A DNA stretch of 47,118 nt from a virus: IMG/VR virus record IMGVR_UViG_3300033145_000207, positions 1 to 47,118 of that record. One strand, 5' to 3'. Shown here piece by piece: positions 22,627 to 32,960 of this stretch. The notes beneath the pieces are model-generated. The model was not told where the DNA came from. It searched no databases and was given only the letters and a program-made list of their open reading frames with translations. Position numbers and translations under genes: made by a program. Each line of letters starts with the position of its first letter. The first letter of the stretch is position 1.

Positions 22627-25600
22627 ATTTAGAGCAACTCAAAAGTGCTGGTTTTAATGATTCCGAGATACAGGAATACGTGGCATCCAAGTCAACCCAA
22701 TTAACTGAAGCAGGATTCTCGCAAGAAGAGATTGCTGGTCACTTTGGGACACAACCTGAAGTTCGGAAACCCTTTATGGGGGCGACCCGTAGTTTTGCCC
22801 CGACCATTGGTGAAAGAGCAATGGATATTGGGAAGCAAGTCTTTGAAGCACCAAAATCGTTAGGTGAAGTTGGATTGATGATGGGAACTGGTTTTGCGTC
22901 GTGGGTGTTAGGAAGCGGACATGATATAGCGGTAACCGGGTATGGGGAGGCAACCAAACAGGATTTAAGTGAACGTGGTGATATAGCCGCAGAGGAATGG
23001 GGTAAGGCAGTATGGCAACCAGAAACACCCGCAGGCAAGAAAATGGGCGAATGGATTGGCAAAGTTATAGAAGTTCTTATGGCTCCGGCGAAAGAGTTTG
23101 CTCACAATGCAGGTGCTTCTTGGGACAGCCCCTTAATGGAAAAAGTAGTCAGGTTTGTGGCAGAGATTGGTACGTTTAAAAAACTTGGTGAAGGAGCAAA
23201 GGGTGTAAAGGCACAGCTTCCAGAATGGTACGGCAAGATGCCTAAGAAGGAACAGGTAATTGTTGACAATATGGTTAAGGAACTTGTGGTTGAGAAGAAG
23301 CCCATAGAACCAGCCAAAACACCCGTAGAACCCGCTAAGAAGCCCTTAGAACGCCCTGTAGAGGCTATTCCAGAGAAACCTATACCATCTATCAAGGGGA
23401 AGGAGAAAGTCGCTGAGAAGCAACCGTGGGAGATGACAAGGGGGGAGTACGTTGAAGCAAATTCTTTAAAGCCAGCACTAAAGAATTTGGAGACTGGGGA
23501 GATTTCGGTTGGTGAGCGTGGGCAAATTCATGCCGACATTATAGATAAAATGGAAGGGAAGAGAATTGAAAGTGGATGGGTTGATGGCAAAGGCCGGTAT
23601 GTTGATTTCAAGGAAGCACAAAAGATTAATAAAGGAAAAGATGCGAAAGATACGTGGAAGAAACTCAAGGACAAACATGAAGCAGACGTAGCTATTGCGT
23701 ATGCAGAAGGCAAACAAGTTCCAAAGAAAGTGCTTGCTGAATACCCTGACCTGAAGCCAGTAGAGAAGATACCTGAGAAGCCAGAGGTAGTTCCAAAGGC
23801 AGATATAAATGAAATGTATGCTAAAGCGATGGAGATAGCAGATAAGGAAGGCAAACCCGTTGAGGTCAAAAGGTTGCAGGATGAACTAAGGGAGATTGGC
23901 GGCACAATAACCACTCCTGCTGAAATGAGGAAGTTGCGGCAAACAATTCATGCGTGGAGTGCATATAAAGGATTAACAAAGAGTCAATTAACGCAGATTA
24001 CGAAAAAAGAAACTGGGCATTTATCCACGACACATAAAAACATTACAGCCGAGCAATTAAAAAATATTCTAAATGCTGTTGCTAAAACAAGACCACGAAA
24101 AATAGGGTGGAAACAAAATATAACCAAAGAGACAGAAACCAGAATTGTTACATTAAAAAATAATCTTCTTGATAGAGGAGAAATAACGGAAGAGGCATAT
24201 CAGGGAATCCTTAGTGGTATGAGGATAAAGGAACCCAAATATATTAGCAGAAGCAGGTTTATAACAGAATCCGAAGGTAAGAAAGTTATTGACAAGATGC
24301 TCAAGTCTGTTCCGATAAGTCGATTGAGGTCTTCTGCTGATGCCGGACTAAATAAAATGCCAGCCGTAAAAAAGACTGCTGATACTCTTGATACACATTT
24401 CAAAAAAGAGCAACAAGGTCTTGCTATTAAGAATGTAAAAACAGTTTCTTTATTGGATATGCACCACTTTGCAGATGCAATGCAGAAACAAACAGGGAAG
24501 CCGTTTGGCGATTTAAGGGAAGCGATATCACATAAGAGGCATGACCTTGAGTATAGAATTGATAGAGAAATAGAAAAAGTCTCTACTGCTGGTGGAGAAG
24601 ATTTCTTAAATATAAGTAATGATAAGGTAGCACTCAAAAGGATAAATGATTACGTTGCTTCAAACCTTCCTGAGTATGTGAGGGGCAAACCACAAAAGCC
24701 TAAAGATATTACAAGTTCTGAAAAGGCTATCGCTGAAGCAATGATTGAGGGGCTTAGGCAAAAAGAGGGTGATGTCAGGTATAACAGATTTTATGAATGG
24801 AGAGACCACGGAACCCGAATACCAAATGCCCCTGATGTGGAACTGAAAAAAGCAAATAAGATACTCGAAACAGAAGGCGATGCGGCACTTAGAAAATGGC
24901 TTGATGGAAGAAGTTGGGGTGTCATCAGAAGTGGTTATGATGTTGGTGAGGTCATCAATCCAAGCATTAAAACAATGGAGATGAAACCTGGTTTTGGTAA
25001 GCGTGGACTAAGGGCGAGGGAAGCTGTCGAATTTCAGAAGTATGAAAAAGATATTCTTAGAAGGTATGCGAGTTATATCCGTCAAATGACATATCGTACA
25101 GAGTTAAAGCCATTGGTAGATGCTTGGGTGGAATTGTTTGAGGCGAACAAAAACAGGTTTGCAGACCCCGGCAGAATGGCAGAGTTGTTAACAAGAAATA
25201 TCCGAGAGACACTCGGACAAAAGGAAAAGCCACAAGTTTTAGAAGAACTTATTATTAGAGCATATTCTCAGGCGGCGAGAGCTATCTTTCTGGATGTCAG
25301 AAAGGGCGTTAGGAATTTATTCCAGAATGTAGCCTTCTATACAAATCTTGGCGATGTCTTGAAAATGGAGAAAATGTCTAAGGCTGATAAACTTTACTTT
25401 GAAAAATATGTTTCTCAAATGAAAGGAATCCAGAAGGATTGGTTGTATCAGGATTATCGTGGTGTTCCGGGCTTCTCCAAATTAAATGAATGGGCTGACC
25501 AGATAAATGTTATGGGTCGGAGTGATACTGTAAACAGATTGGCTGCATTCAAAATGAAAACGGCTGCTGTCAGGGCGGCGATTAAAAAGCATCCTGGTTA

Positions 25601-26438
25601 TAAAACAGATTCAGGCGAATTGACCGCAATGATGAAAGAATCACAATGGGGTGATATAGAACCAATGGAACGCAGGCACGCTCTTGATGTTTTGGCAAGA
25701 GAGGGCGAGGAGGCGATGGTTCACTATGTTGCAGATGCTACTGTAAAGAAGGTTCATTTTCTGTATGAAAGAGCAGAACGCTCTCCCTCTGAACAGGGTA
25801 ATGAATTGTCACGGGTTGCCAGTAATCTCCTAACCTTCAGGAAGGGGTACGTACAGAGAGCCGTTCTTGATGCAAGAAAATTAAGGTCTGGAGAAAAAAT
25901 GATAGAGAAGCCAGTTGGTGGGCGTAAACAGGCAGTGAAATCTATTACCGGAATGACTGTAATGGGTGCAATAGCAAGTTGGTTTTATATGCAATTTACC
26001 GGAGACAAGAGAATGCCCTATGCCCCGCACATGATTATCGGAGACTTGTCTCTTGGTGGTCTTGCAACTGGCATGCAAGAACAAATAGGAGACTTTACCG
26101 GAGATGTAATGCGTGCAGTTACCGGAGACAAGGTAGCACTCGGTAGGGCAATAAACGGAATAACCCGTGCGGGAGATTCGTTTGTTCCTTTTTACAATGA
26201 AGTGATTTTCGCAATAGAGGGGCTAACTGATTATCGAGACATTGACAAGGCCACATTAAGGCAAATTAGAAGTGCTATTGATAGCAGATACAAAGCCAAA
26301 CCTATGGGCTATTACAAGAAGAAAAGAGATGCGATAGAGTCGGCACAGCATATAATATTTGGAACGGAACAAGAAGAAATAAACAAACCAAAGAAATCAG
26401 GAATAACATTAAAAAGAGCACATAAAATAGGAGGATAA
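22623..26438 (+). CDS. Large internal virion / DNA ejection protein
   Basis: 1271 residues. The N-terminus has two similar short motifs (SAGFNDSEIQEYV, EAGFSQEEIAGHF) often seen in such proteins. A Pro/Lys/Glu-rich linker follows, then PWEMTRGEYVEA and VPKKVLAEYPDLKP, a pattern shared by many phage ejection and injected proteins. Most of the rest is charged helix. Near the C-terminus GMTVMGAIASWFYMQF and GDLSLGGLATGM are short hydrophobic helices that could insert into the envelope. No lytic transglycosylase motif is obvious. Confidence 0.7.
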   Translation: MNLEQLKSAGFNDSEIQEYVASKSTQLTEAGFSQEEIAGHFGTQPEVRKPFMGATRSFAPTIGERAMDIGKQVFEAPKSLGEVGLMMGTGFASWVLGSGHDIAVTGYGEATKQDLSERGDIAAEEWGKAVWQPETPAGKKMGEWIGKVIEVLMAPAKEFAHNAGASWDSPLMEKVVRFVAEIGTFKKLGEGAKGVKAQLPEWYGKMPKKEQVIVDNMVKELVVEKKPIEPAKTPVEPAKKPLERPVEAIPEKPIPSIKGKEKVAEKQPWEMTRGEYVEANSLKPALKNLETGEISVGERGQIHADIIDKMEGKRIESGWVDGKGRYVDFKEAQKINKGKDAKDTWKKLKDKHEADVAIAYAEGKQVPKKVLAEYPDLKPVEKIPEKPEVVPKADINEMYAKAMEIADKEGKPVEVKRLQDELREIGGTITTPAEMRKLRQTIHAWSAYKGLTKSQLTQITKKETGHLSTTHKNITAEQLKNILNAVAKTRPRKIGWKQNITKETETRIVTLKNNLLDRGEITEEAYQGILSGMRIKEPKYISRSRFITESEGKKVIDKMLKSVPISRLRSSADAGLNKMPAVKKTADTLDTHFKKEQQGLAIKNVKTVSLLDMHHFADAMQKQTGKPFGDLREAISHKRHDLEYRIDREIEKVSTAGGEDFLNISNDKVALKRINDYVASNLPEYVRGKPQKPKDITSSEKAIAEAMIEGLRQKEGDVRYNRFYEWRDHGTRIPNAPDVELKKANKILETEGDAALRKWLDGRSWGVIRSGYDVGEVINPSIKTMEMKPGFGKRGLRAREAVEFQKYEKDILRRYASYIRQMTYRTELKPLVDAWVELFEANKNRFADPGRMAELLTRNIRETLGQKEKPQVLEELIIRAYSQAARAIFLDVRKGVRNLFQNVAFYTNLGDVLKMEKMSKADKLYFEKYVSQMKGIQKDWLYQDYRGVPGFSKLNEWADQINVMGRSDTVNRLAAFKMKTAAVRAAIKKHPGYKTDSGELTAMMKESQWGDIEPMERRHALDVLAREGEEAMVHYVADATVKKVHFLYERAERSPSEQGNELSRVASNLLTFRKGYVQRAVLDARKLRSGEKMIEKPVGGRKQAVKSITGMTVMGAIASWFYMQFTGDKRMPYAPHMIIGDLSLGGLATGMQEQIGDFTGDVMRAVTGDKVALGRAINGITRAGDSFVPFYNEVIFAIEGLTDYRDIDKATLRQIRSAIDSRYKAKPMGYYKKKRDAIESAQHIIFGTEQEEINKPKKSGITLKRAHKIGG

Positions 26439-26442
26439 AACA

Positions 26443-26802
26443 ATGTCCAGAAGTATGATAAGTAAGGAAGTCTTAGCGACGGCATTGGCGGCAGATGACG
26501 GTACTGTATATTCCAATTCAAGGGTATTCCACGACTGTGATGGAACGGCGTGTTTGAAGATTATAAGTACCGCAGGAAGCATTACCATTACGCAACAGTG
26601 TTCATTGGATGATGTTACGTTTTATGATCCTGAAGATGCAGACGGAGCCGTGGGTGCGGTTGAGGATACTATCACTGCCACTGCTGGGAGGTATTTATCA
26701 TTCACTCCCGTCTTAGCTCCGTTCATAAGATTCAAGATTGTTGAGAATGGTACTGCTGAAACTGCCGTAACACTGGAACTTGTATATAGAGTAGAACTTT
26801 AA
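26443..26802 (+). CDS. Small structural protein, copy A of a tandem pair
   Basis: 119 residues (MSRSMISKEVLATALAADDG). It is beta-rich with the segments SNSRVFHDCDGTACLKI and YDPEDADGAV. The next gene encodes a close relative (roughly two thirds identical by eye). It lies before the tail fibre with an AGGAGGATAAAAC leader. Small beta-sandwich proteins here are often minor tail or decoration proteins. Confidence 0.75.
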   Translation: MSRSMISKEVLATALAADDGTVYSNSRVFHDCDGTACLKIISTAGSITITQQCSLDDVTFYDPEDADGAVGAVEDTITATAGRYLSFTPVLAPFIRFKIVENGTAETAVTLELVYRVEL

Positions 26803-26820
26803 AAACAGGAGGCTAAAGCA

Positions 26821-27183
26821 ATGTCAAAAAGTATAGTAAGTAAAGAGCTATTATGTTCTGCATTAGCAGTCGGTAAGAATGGAACAAAATACTCAAACTC
26901 AAGGGTGTTTCACGATTGCGATGGAACTGCGTGTCTAAGGGTCGTAAGCACAGCAGGAAGTATCACCGTAACACAGCAGTGTTCTACTGATGATGTTACG
27001 TTTTATGACCCTGAGACTGCTGCTGGGGCGGCTGGAGCCGTAGAAAATGCCATTACCGTAACTACTGGAAGGTATCTTTCGTTTACTCCTGTCTTGGCTC
27101 CGTTCGTAAGGTTTAAAATAGTTGAGGCGGATGTCGCTGCAACCGCAGTAACGCTTGAACTTGCATATAGGGTGGAGGTGTAA
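26821..27183 (+). CDS. Small structural protein, copy B of a tandem pair
   Basis: 120 residues (MSKSIVSKELLCSALAVGKN). It shares SNSRVFHDCDGTACL, SITVTQQCS, DDVTFYDPE, RYLSFTPVLAPF and the C-terminal YRVE with copy A. The genes are separated by 18 bases with their own AGGAGG site, so this is a tandem gene duplication. It may form hetero-oligomers with copy A. Confidence 0.75.
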   Translation: MSKSIVSKELLCSALAVGKNGTKYSNSRVFHDCDGTACLRVVSTAGSITVTQQCSTDDVTFYDPETAAGAAGAVENAITVTTGRYLSFTPVLAPFVRFKIVEADVAATAVTLELAYRVEV

Positions 27184-27184
27184 C

Positions 27185-27679
27185 ATGGCTTTTCAAAGCG
27201 GAGGAAAAGGGAACGTAGAGAAGGAACTCAAGACAATAAAGCGTGTCATTGAGCGACCAACATTCAAGGACGTAGAAGTAGAACGTCCTGTCTTTAAGAA
27301 TGTTGATGTAGAAGTTCCACAATTTGTCACAAAGAAGTACGAGAAGCCTGTTTATAAGGAAGTAGTGGTTGAGGTTCCTGTTTATAAAGAGGTTATCGTA
27401 GAGGTTGAGAAGGTCGTTATCAAGGAAGTCATACAAGAGGTTATTGTCCCGAAGTTTGTAGAAAAGATTGTCGAAGTTCCCAAGTATGTCGAGAAGATTG
27501 TCAAAGTAGATAAGGTAGAACTCATACCAAAGACAAAGCTGGTAGAAGTTGAGTATAAAGTCGATAAGCCTGTTCTTGTCGAGCGAGACCTTATTGTTGA
27601 CCGCCCGAAGTTCAGGGAAAGAACAGTTGATATTATAAAACCACATTATGTCTGTCAAAATTGTGGGAGGGAAGTCTGA
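27185..27679 (+). CDS. Repetitive Val/Glu/Lys/Pro fibrous protein with C-terminal CxxC
   Basis: 164 residues from ATG 27185, one base past the upstream stop. The body is a chain of VEVP-x-YKEV and VPKYVEKIV-like units of 8-12 residues (VEVPQFV, VEVPVYKEVIVEVEK, VPKFVEKIVEVPKYVEKIV), followed by a VCQNCG knuckle at the end. The pattern resembles alveolin-type charged repeats, probably by convergence. It could form an extended beta rod beside the tail fibre. Confidence 0.7.
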   Translation: MAFQSGGKGNVEKELKTIKRVIERPTFKDVEVERPVFKNVDVEVPQFVTKKYEKPVYKEVVVEVPVYKEVIVEVEKVVIKEVIQEVIVPKFVEKIVEVPKYVEKIVKVDKVELIPKTKLVEVEYKVDKPVLVERDLIVDRPKFRERTVDIIKPHYVCQNCGREV

Positions 27680-27969
27680 TGTTCGAGAATGGAACAAAGG
27701 ATGTCAAAATCATAGGTGGCCCCATAAGTTTTTATGAAGAATACACGACTACCCAACTATATGTTGAGCGGCCTCTTGGCGGTGCGTGTAATTCTATAAC
27801 TATATCTAATGATTCAGACTCCGATACTGTGTCTATTTCGTTTGATGGGGCAACCTTGGAAGCAGATCTGAAATATGGAGAGTCCCTGACTTTAAACACT
27901 CAAGACAAGAAAAGTGTTTACATACTCGGCGAAGCAGGTGGCGATAATGTCAGGGCTTGGGGTTGGTGA
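27679..27969 (+). CDS. Small structural protein, 96 residues
   Basis: Starts MFENGTKDVKIIGGPISFYE, using ATG 27679, which overlaps the upstream stop (TGATG). GGACNSITISNDSDSDTVSI then SFDGATLEADL reads as a beta sandwich, as in many small phage tail proteins. The stop overlaps the tail-fibre start (TGATG), so the run from 26443 to 32153 is tightly coupled. Confidence 0.7.
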   Translation: MFENGTKDVKIIGGPISFYEEYTTTQLYVERPLGGACNSITISNDSDSDTVSISFDGATLEADLKYGESLTLNTQDKKSVYILGEAGGDNVRAWGW

Positions 27970-30900
27970 TGCAGAAAAGTATCTTAGATAAAACAGGACA
28001 AACGGCTAACTTAGCTCATACACGGAAGCACTCAATAACGGGTACTGACGACCACACCTCTACGGCTACTGAAGACCAACTTCTGAAAGCCAACGCCAAC
28101 GGCCTTCCGGTTGATGCTACCAATAGTGATACAGAGGTCTCTGATGCGGTAACAAAGGCACACTCAAATGCTTTAGACCATGACCAGAACACAGACACAG
28201 CACTTGGAGCACAGACCGAAGACCTCGATATGAACGCTCACCAGGTTGTATCCTTGTCTGTACCGGATGCGGCAGGTGAAGCGATACGCCAAACGGCGAA
28301 GATAACCGAAGCCGCACTTGAAGATGCTGTTGATAAGAAGCATACCCGTTCCCATTCTATCGTAGGCACAGATGACCACAGCGATGTTGCTGATTTTATA
28401 GATGGCCCGCTGTCCCCTGGTGTGTTGACCGGTGGGCTTATTTCAGAGGGTACAGAAGGTACGGTAACCGTATCTGCTATTACGGCTTTGCTTCGGACAG
28501 GTACAGAAACCACCGACCCACTTGTGAAAGTAACTCTTGCTGAGCAAGCCAATAAAGTGATTGGTTCTGCGGATACTAAATATCACGTTGGCCTTGACTA
28601 TAACGGTGGAGCACCACAGATTTTAGTTCAGACAGGTAATTTCAACAGAACCACTGAGATTGGTTTAGGTACTTGTATGAAGGATACCAGCAGCCCTGTG
28701 AAAGTTCACTTTGCAAATGCTGGTCAGAGAAATCAAGACGGGGTGAACAAACTACAAAGACGGGCAACTTCTCTAAGAAGGACAGAGCTTGCTTCTGGTT
28801 GCAGAATAGCTGACGTAGGAGGTGCTACACGGCAATTTAGTATTCAGAAGGGTGTGGTCTATCACGGAATCTATCGCATGACTCCTTTTGATGATGCTCC
28901 CTATAATCCATATATATCAGGTGATGATGGATACTTTCTTGTCTATGGGGATTCAACGGCAGGATTTACTATTTCTGACGGCACGGATACAGTCATAAAC
29001 AATACTCAATATTGGAATACCACAACTCATGCACTGGCTACCGTTACAGTCAATCAGTACGCTTGTCATTGGGTGTATATACATACTGACGATGAACACG
29101 TTTATGTAATGCTGGGGAATGACAGTTACAAACTTGCTGAAGCTCAATTATCGCAGCCCCCCAGTGATACACCTTTAGAGATAAGTGACTTTGGATTGCT
29201 GCTTGGCTGTATCATAATAGAAAGAAATGCTACCGCTTTTGAATTAGTCCAGATGGTAACAGATACTTTCTTCACTGGCTCTGCTGTAGGCGTCCATAAT
29301 AGTCTTGGCGGGCTGAATGATGGTGATGACTATGAGCATATAACACAAACACAGAAGGATGCTCTTCATACACAGGGAACTGATACCGCACTCGGCGCAG
29401 TAGGAACTAAGAATCCTCCAATAGACGCAGATAAGGCATTATACAGAGACAGCACGGATTCAGACGCTTTGGTGACTTCTACATGGACACAAGTTAAAGC
29501 ATTTCTGAAAACCTACTTCGACACACTCTATAACAAGTATGTCCTTGAAAACCATGCCTCTAATCATACAGACGGTACAGATGATATTCAGAGTGCGACC
29601 AATGCACAGAAAGGTGTAGCTACCGCCGCCCATATCACGGCCATTGAAGCGAATACCAATCTACAGCATACGCAAGGTACTGATACCACACTCGGCACAC
29701 AAGCCTCTGATATCAACATGGGGACTCATAAGCTCACAGCTCTTTCCGTTCCGAGCGCTAACGGGCAATCAGTAAGAACTACCACTAAAATCACAGAGGC
29801 TAATCTTGAGGATGCAGTAGATAAAAAGCATGCGATTGGTGGGGATACAACGCTCGGTACTATGACTGCTGATGTAAATATGAATACCCATAAGCTGACT
29901 TCCCTGTCTGTGCCTTCAAGCAATGGTGATTCAATAAGAGCAACGACTAAAATTACGGAAGTGAACCTTGAAAGTGCGGTAGACTTAAAACACTCCAATG
30001 CTACTGACCATACCCAAGGTACTGATACAACCCTTGGTACAATGACCCAAGACATTAACATGAACGGCTTGTATCAGGTAGTAGGACTTCAAGCTCCAGC
30101 AGCTTCGGGAGAAGCACTTAGGCAAACGACCAAATCCACAGAGTCAAGGATAGACAGAGCCACTGACGGAATTACTCCCTACATAATAGCTACTGGAGAA
30201 ACTGTTACAATAGATACAGACGAACAACTTAACGTAACAGAAGAATACCTTATTGAAGGAACTGGATCTCTCGAGGTAAACGGAAATGGTTCACTTAATA
30301 TAAGTGACGGACCAAACACAGGGGAACGAGATACAGTCTTTACGGCGGCGGATAATACTAAACTTGATGGTATAGAAACAGAAGCCACAGCCGACCAGAC
30401 GGGAGCAGAAGTCAAGTCTTTGTATGAAGCCGAAGCCGATACCAACGCTTACACTGATACCGAGAAGACCAAATTAAGCGGCATTGAAACTGGTGCAACT
30501 GTATATCCCAGTACCGGCGAACAGGCGTTCCTGGATGCAGACCATTCTAAGTTAGATACGATAGAAGATTCTGCTACTGCTGATCAGACTGGGGCTGAAA
30601 TTAAGGCACTTTATGAGGCAGAGAATGATACTAATGCTTACGATGATGATGCGGTTAGTAAATTAGCTGGTATAGAGGCAAGTGCAGACAAGACCGATTC
30701 AACGAATGTAAATACTGCCGGTGCAGTGATGGAATCTGACTTTGATGCTACAACATTTATGTACGCTACAAGTGATAATACTCCAGAAAAAAAGACCGTT
30801 TCCGAAACACAGGACATCTTAAAGGTGGGACTTCGTTCAGAAAACCTTATTCCTAATTCTGGTTTTTGGAGTTGTTCTGAATTAACATCTCTCTCAAATT

Positions 30901-32153
30901 ATGGTTCAGCAATAGCCGATGACGATGCGGCCAATGATGATACCTCTGACTGGACTAAAAATAACTGCACGCTTACATTTGATACAGATCATTATGTAAT
31001 TGACCCTTCTGCTAATGCAGCTACTATCAGTTATGCCAATTCTGCGGCTGGTAAACTTGGTCATCTTTACAGGATATCTATTGATGTGAAGGATGGGACT
31101 TCAGCCGGTGTCTCGATTTATCCTTGGAGATATTGTGGTTCGGTTTTTATTTATGGAAGATGGTTTACAACAACAGCTTCATGGGTAACACACACCTTTC
31201 TTTATTATCAAGATTACGGGACAACTGTAAACCAAGGATTATATCTCGGTGTTGACCCCGGCGGAAATGTTCAGATTAAAAACTTCACTGTTTATGAAGT
31301 CAATCCTACTTTTTCTACTACGTATAGTTGTGATGAACATTCCAAAACATCCGGGACTGTTGAAAGAATTACCGAAGACTCTACACACTGTCGAGGGTTT
31401 TATGGGTTAAAACTTACCCGTGGAGCTTTCACGATGGCACATGATTTCAATAAAGGTGTAGAAGCATACCCACACTGGTACTCAAAGTTTGCCGGACAGA
31501 CAGTTACCTTTGGGATGTATGTTTATTCTGTAACTGCTGCTGATAATGCTAAAATAAGAATAACTGATAGTGCTGGATACACAGAATCATCTCTTGTAGG
31601 AGCCGATACTTTAACATGGGTTGAAATAACAAGAGACATTGCTTCAACGGTTACTTCTTTTGATGTTTCTGTTTATTGTACCGGAACTGAAAATGACGTT
31701 TGCTATATTTCAAGACCAACCTTGGTAATAGGGGATACTATTGGAGATGGAAACTGGTCACATCCCAAAAACGAAATTATCAGATTTGCGGCGCCGATAA
31801 GTTCTTCCCGAATAAATGCTATATCTTCTTTGAGTTCTCAGAGTATCGCAATAAATCCTCAGGGAGATAGTGGAGGAGCTATAGGTTATGGAACAGAGGC
31901 CATATTAACTGATATCAGATGTAACGATTCTGGTTCAGCCACAAATGAAGTATATAGCATGATGGGGGCTGATTCTACCTATCCTTCTTTTATCGTAAGG
32001 TGTAGTGGGCTTGCTGCGGACAAGCAAAACAGAGATACGGGATGGATATACACTGAAAGACTGAGGGAGTCAACTTATACAACTATTGTCGCATCTGGTT
32101 CGGGAACCTTTGATATGCAGGAATATAAATACTTAGGGATAATGGTGAAATAA
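27969..32153 (+). CDS. Tail fibre protein with repeat modules
   Basis: 1394 residues from ATG 27969 (MQKSILDKTGQTANLAHT). It has about four 50-residue repeats of the form DTTLGT..DINM..HKL..LSVPS.NG.S.R.TTKITE.NLE.AVD at nt 28190-28345, 29675-29830, 29840-29990 and 30015-30150. It also has adhesin-like DNTKLDGIETEATADQTG and DHSKLDTIEDSATADQTG repeats near 30350-30700. The C-terminal third has two jelly-roll-like regions that may bind carbohydrate. The N-terminal end should dock on the tail, and the rest recognises the host. A C1q-like protein follows. Confidence 0.85.
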   Translation: MQKSILDKTGQTANLAHTRKHSITGTDDHTSTATEDQLLKANANGLPVDATNSDTEVSDAVTKAHSNALDHDQNTDTALGAQTEDLDMNAHQVVSLSVPDAAGEAIRQTAKITEAALEDAVDKKHTRSHSIVGTDDHSDVADFIDGPLSPGVLTGGLISEGTEGTVTVSAITALLRTGTETTDPLVKVTLAEQANKVIGSADTKYHVGLDYNGGAPQILVQTGNFNRTTEIGLGTCMKDTSSPVKVHFANAGQRNQDGVNKLQRRATSLRRTELASGCRIADVGGATRQFSIQKGVVYHGIYRMTPFDDAPYNPYISGDDGYFLVYGDSTAGFTISDGTDTVINNTQYWNTTTHALATVTVNQYACHWVYIHTDDEHVYVMLGNDSYKLAEAQLSQPPSDTPLEISDFGLLLGCIIIERNATAFELVQMVTDTFFTGSAVGVHNSLGGLNDGDDYEHITQTQKDALHTQGTDTALGAVGTKNPPIDADKALYRDSTDSDALVTSTWTQVKAFLKTYFDTLYNKYVLENHASNHTDGTDDIQSATNAQKGVATAAHITAIEANTNLQHTQGTDTTLGTQASDINMGTHKLTALSVPSANGQSVRTTTKITEANLEDAVDKKHAIGGDTTLGTMTADVNMNTHKLTSLSVPSSNGDSIRATTKITEVNLESAVDLKHSNATDHTQGTDTTLGTMTQDINMNGLYQVVGLQAPAASGEALRQTTKSTESRIDRATDGITPYIIATGETVTIDTDEQLNVTEEYLIEGTGSLEVNGNGSLNISDGPNTGERDTVFTAADNTKLDGIETEATADQTGAEVKSLYEAEADTNAYTDTEKTKLSGIETGATVYPSTGEQAFLDADHSKLDTIEDSATADQTGAEIKALYEAENDTNAYDDDAVSKLAGIEASADKTDSTNVNTAGAVMESDFDATTFMYATSDNTPEKKTVSETQDILKVGLRSENLIPNSGFWSCSELTSLSNYGSAIADDDAANDDTSDWTKNNCTLTFDTDHYVIDPSANAATISYANSAAGKLGHLYRISIDVKDGTSAGVSIYPWRYCGSVFIYGRWFTTTASWVTHTFLYYQDYGTTVNQGLYLGVDPGGNVQIKNFTVYEVNPTFSTTYSCDEHSKTSGTVERITEDSTHCRGFYGLKLTRGAFTMAHDFNKGVEAYPHWYSKFAGQTVTFGMYVYSVTAADNAKIRITDSAGYTESSLVGADTLTWVEITRDIASTVTSFDVSVYCTGTENDVCYISRPTLVIGDTIGDGNWSHPKNEIIRFAAPISSSRINAISSLSSQSIAINPQGDSGGAIGYGTEAILTDIRCNDSGSATNEVYSMMGADSTYPSFIVRCSGLAADKQNRDTGWIYTERLRESTYTTIVASGSGTFDMQEYKYLGIMVK

Positions 32154-32948
32154 ATGTCAAAAATACTCTTAGAAGAACAAGCAACACCAGATACTCCGGC
32201 AACCGATAAGGTAGCTATTTACCCAAAGGCTGGAGGTGGTGTTTACAAGAAAGATGATGCAGGGACAGAAAAAAGGTTGGTTGAACAAGATGGCGTCCTC
32301 GGCACACCTGCTTCAGGTAATCTTTCAGGGTGTACTGGATACCCTATAACCATCGCCACCGACACAATCTGGGATGCCGCTGGAGATTTGGTATATGGCA
32401 CAGGGGCGAATACTGCGGCTAAACTTGCGGCTGGTGCGGCAGGTGCTTTGGTTGGAATGAACGCTGGACAGACTGCACCAGAATATAAGTCGGTCTTGGT
32501 ATCTGCTGATGGTGAAATGACCAATCCGAGCCAGCCTGTATTCTCTGCCAGTCCTTCTATAGCCGACGTCACAGGAGATGGAACAGTCTATTCAATGAAT
32601 ACCGCTATTTATGCCGAAATAATCGACCAGGGAGGAAACTTTTCTAATGGTGTATTTACTGCTCCAGTTACAGCCCCAGTATTATTCTGCGGGATTTTGC
32701 GTTTGAATGGGTTGGCAATCGCCAATACAGAGTTGTTTTTTGGTTTAGTTACAAGTAACCGAACTTATTCTGGGATTATAAGAAATAATGCTTTTGATAC
32801 TTTTGGTGAAAATGGAGGTCAATCTTTTTCCATTATTGCAGATATGGATGTTAATGATACAGCATACTTTACATTACAGGTTATCGGTGGAACAAAGATT
32901 GTAGATATATCATCAGATTCAAAGATTTGTGGCTATTTACTTAATTAA
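32154..32948 (+). CDS. C1q-like tail tip / appendage protein
   Basis: 264 residues. The last 130 (PSQPVFSASPSIADVTGDGT onward, DQGGNFSNGVFTAPVTAPV, FSIIADMDVNDTAYFTL) match the C1q/TNF-type jelly roll found at the ends of phage fibres. The N-terminal part (TPDTPATDKVAIYPK, GLY/THR-rich linker) resembles the docking tail of such proteins. It starts in the base after the fibre stop. Probably a trimeric receptor-binding head or an accessory to the fibre. Confidence 0.75.
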   Translation: MSKILLEEQATPDTPATDKVAIYPKAGGGVYKKDDAGTEKRLVEQDGVLGTPASGNLSGCTGYPITIATDTIWDAAGDLVYGTGANTAAKLAAGAAGALVGMNAGQTAPEYKSVLVSADGEMTNPSQPVFSASPSIADVTGDGTVYSMNTAIYAEIIDQGGNFSNGVFTAPVTAPVLFCGILRLNGLAIANTELFFGLVTSNRTYSGIIRNNAFDTFGENGGQSFSIIADMDVNDTAYFTLQVIGGTKIVDISSDSKICGYLLN

Positions 32949-32960
32949 AGGAGAAGAATT

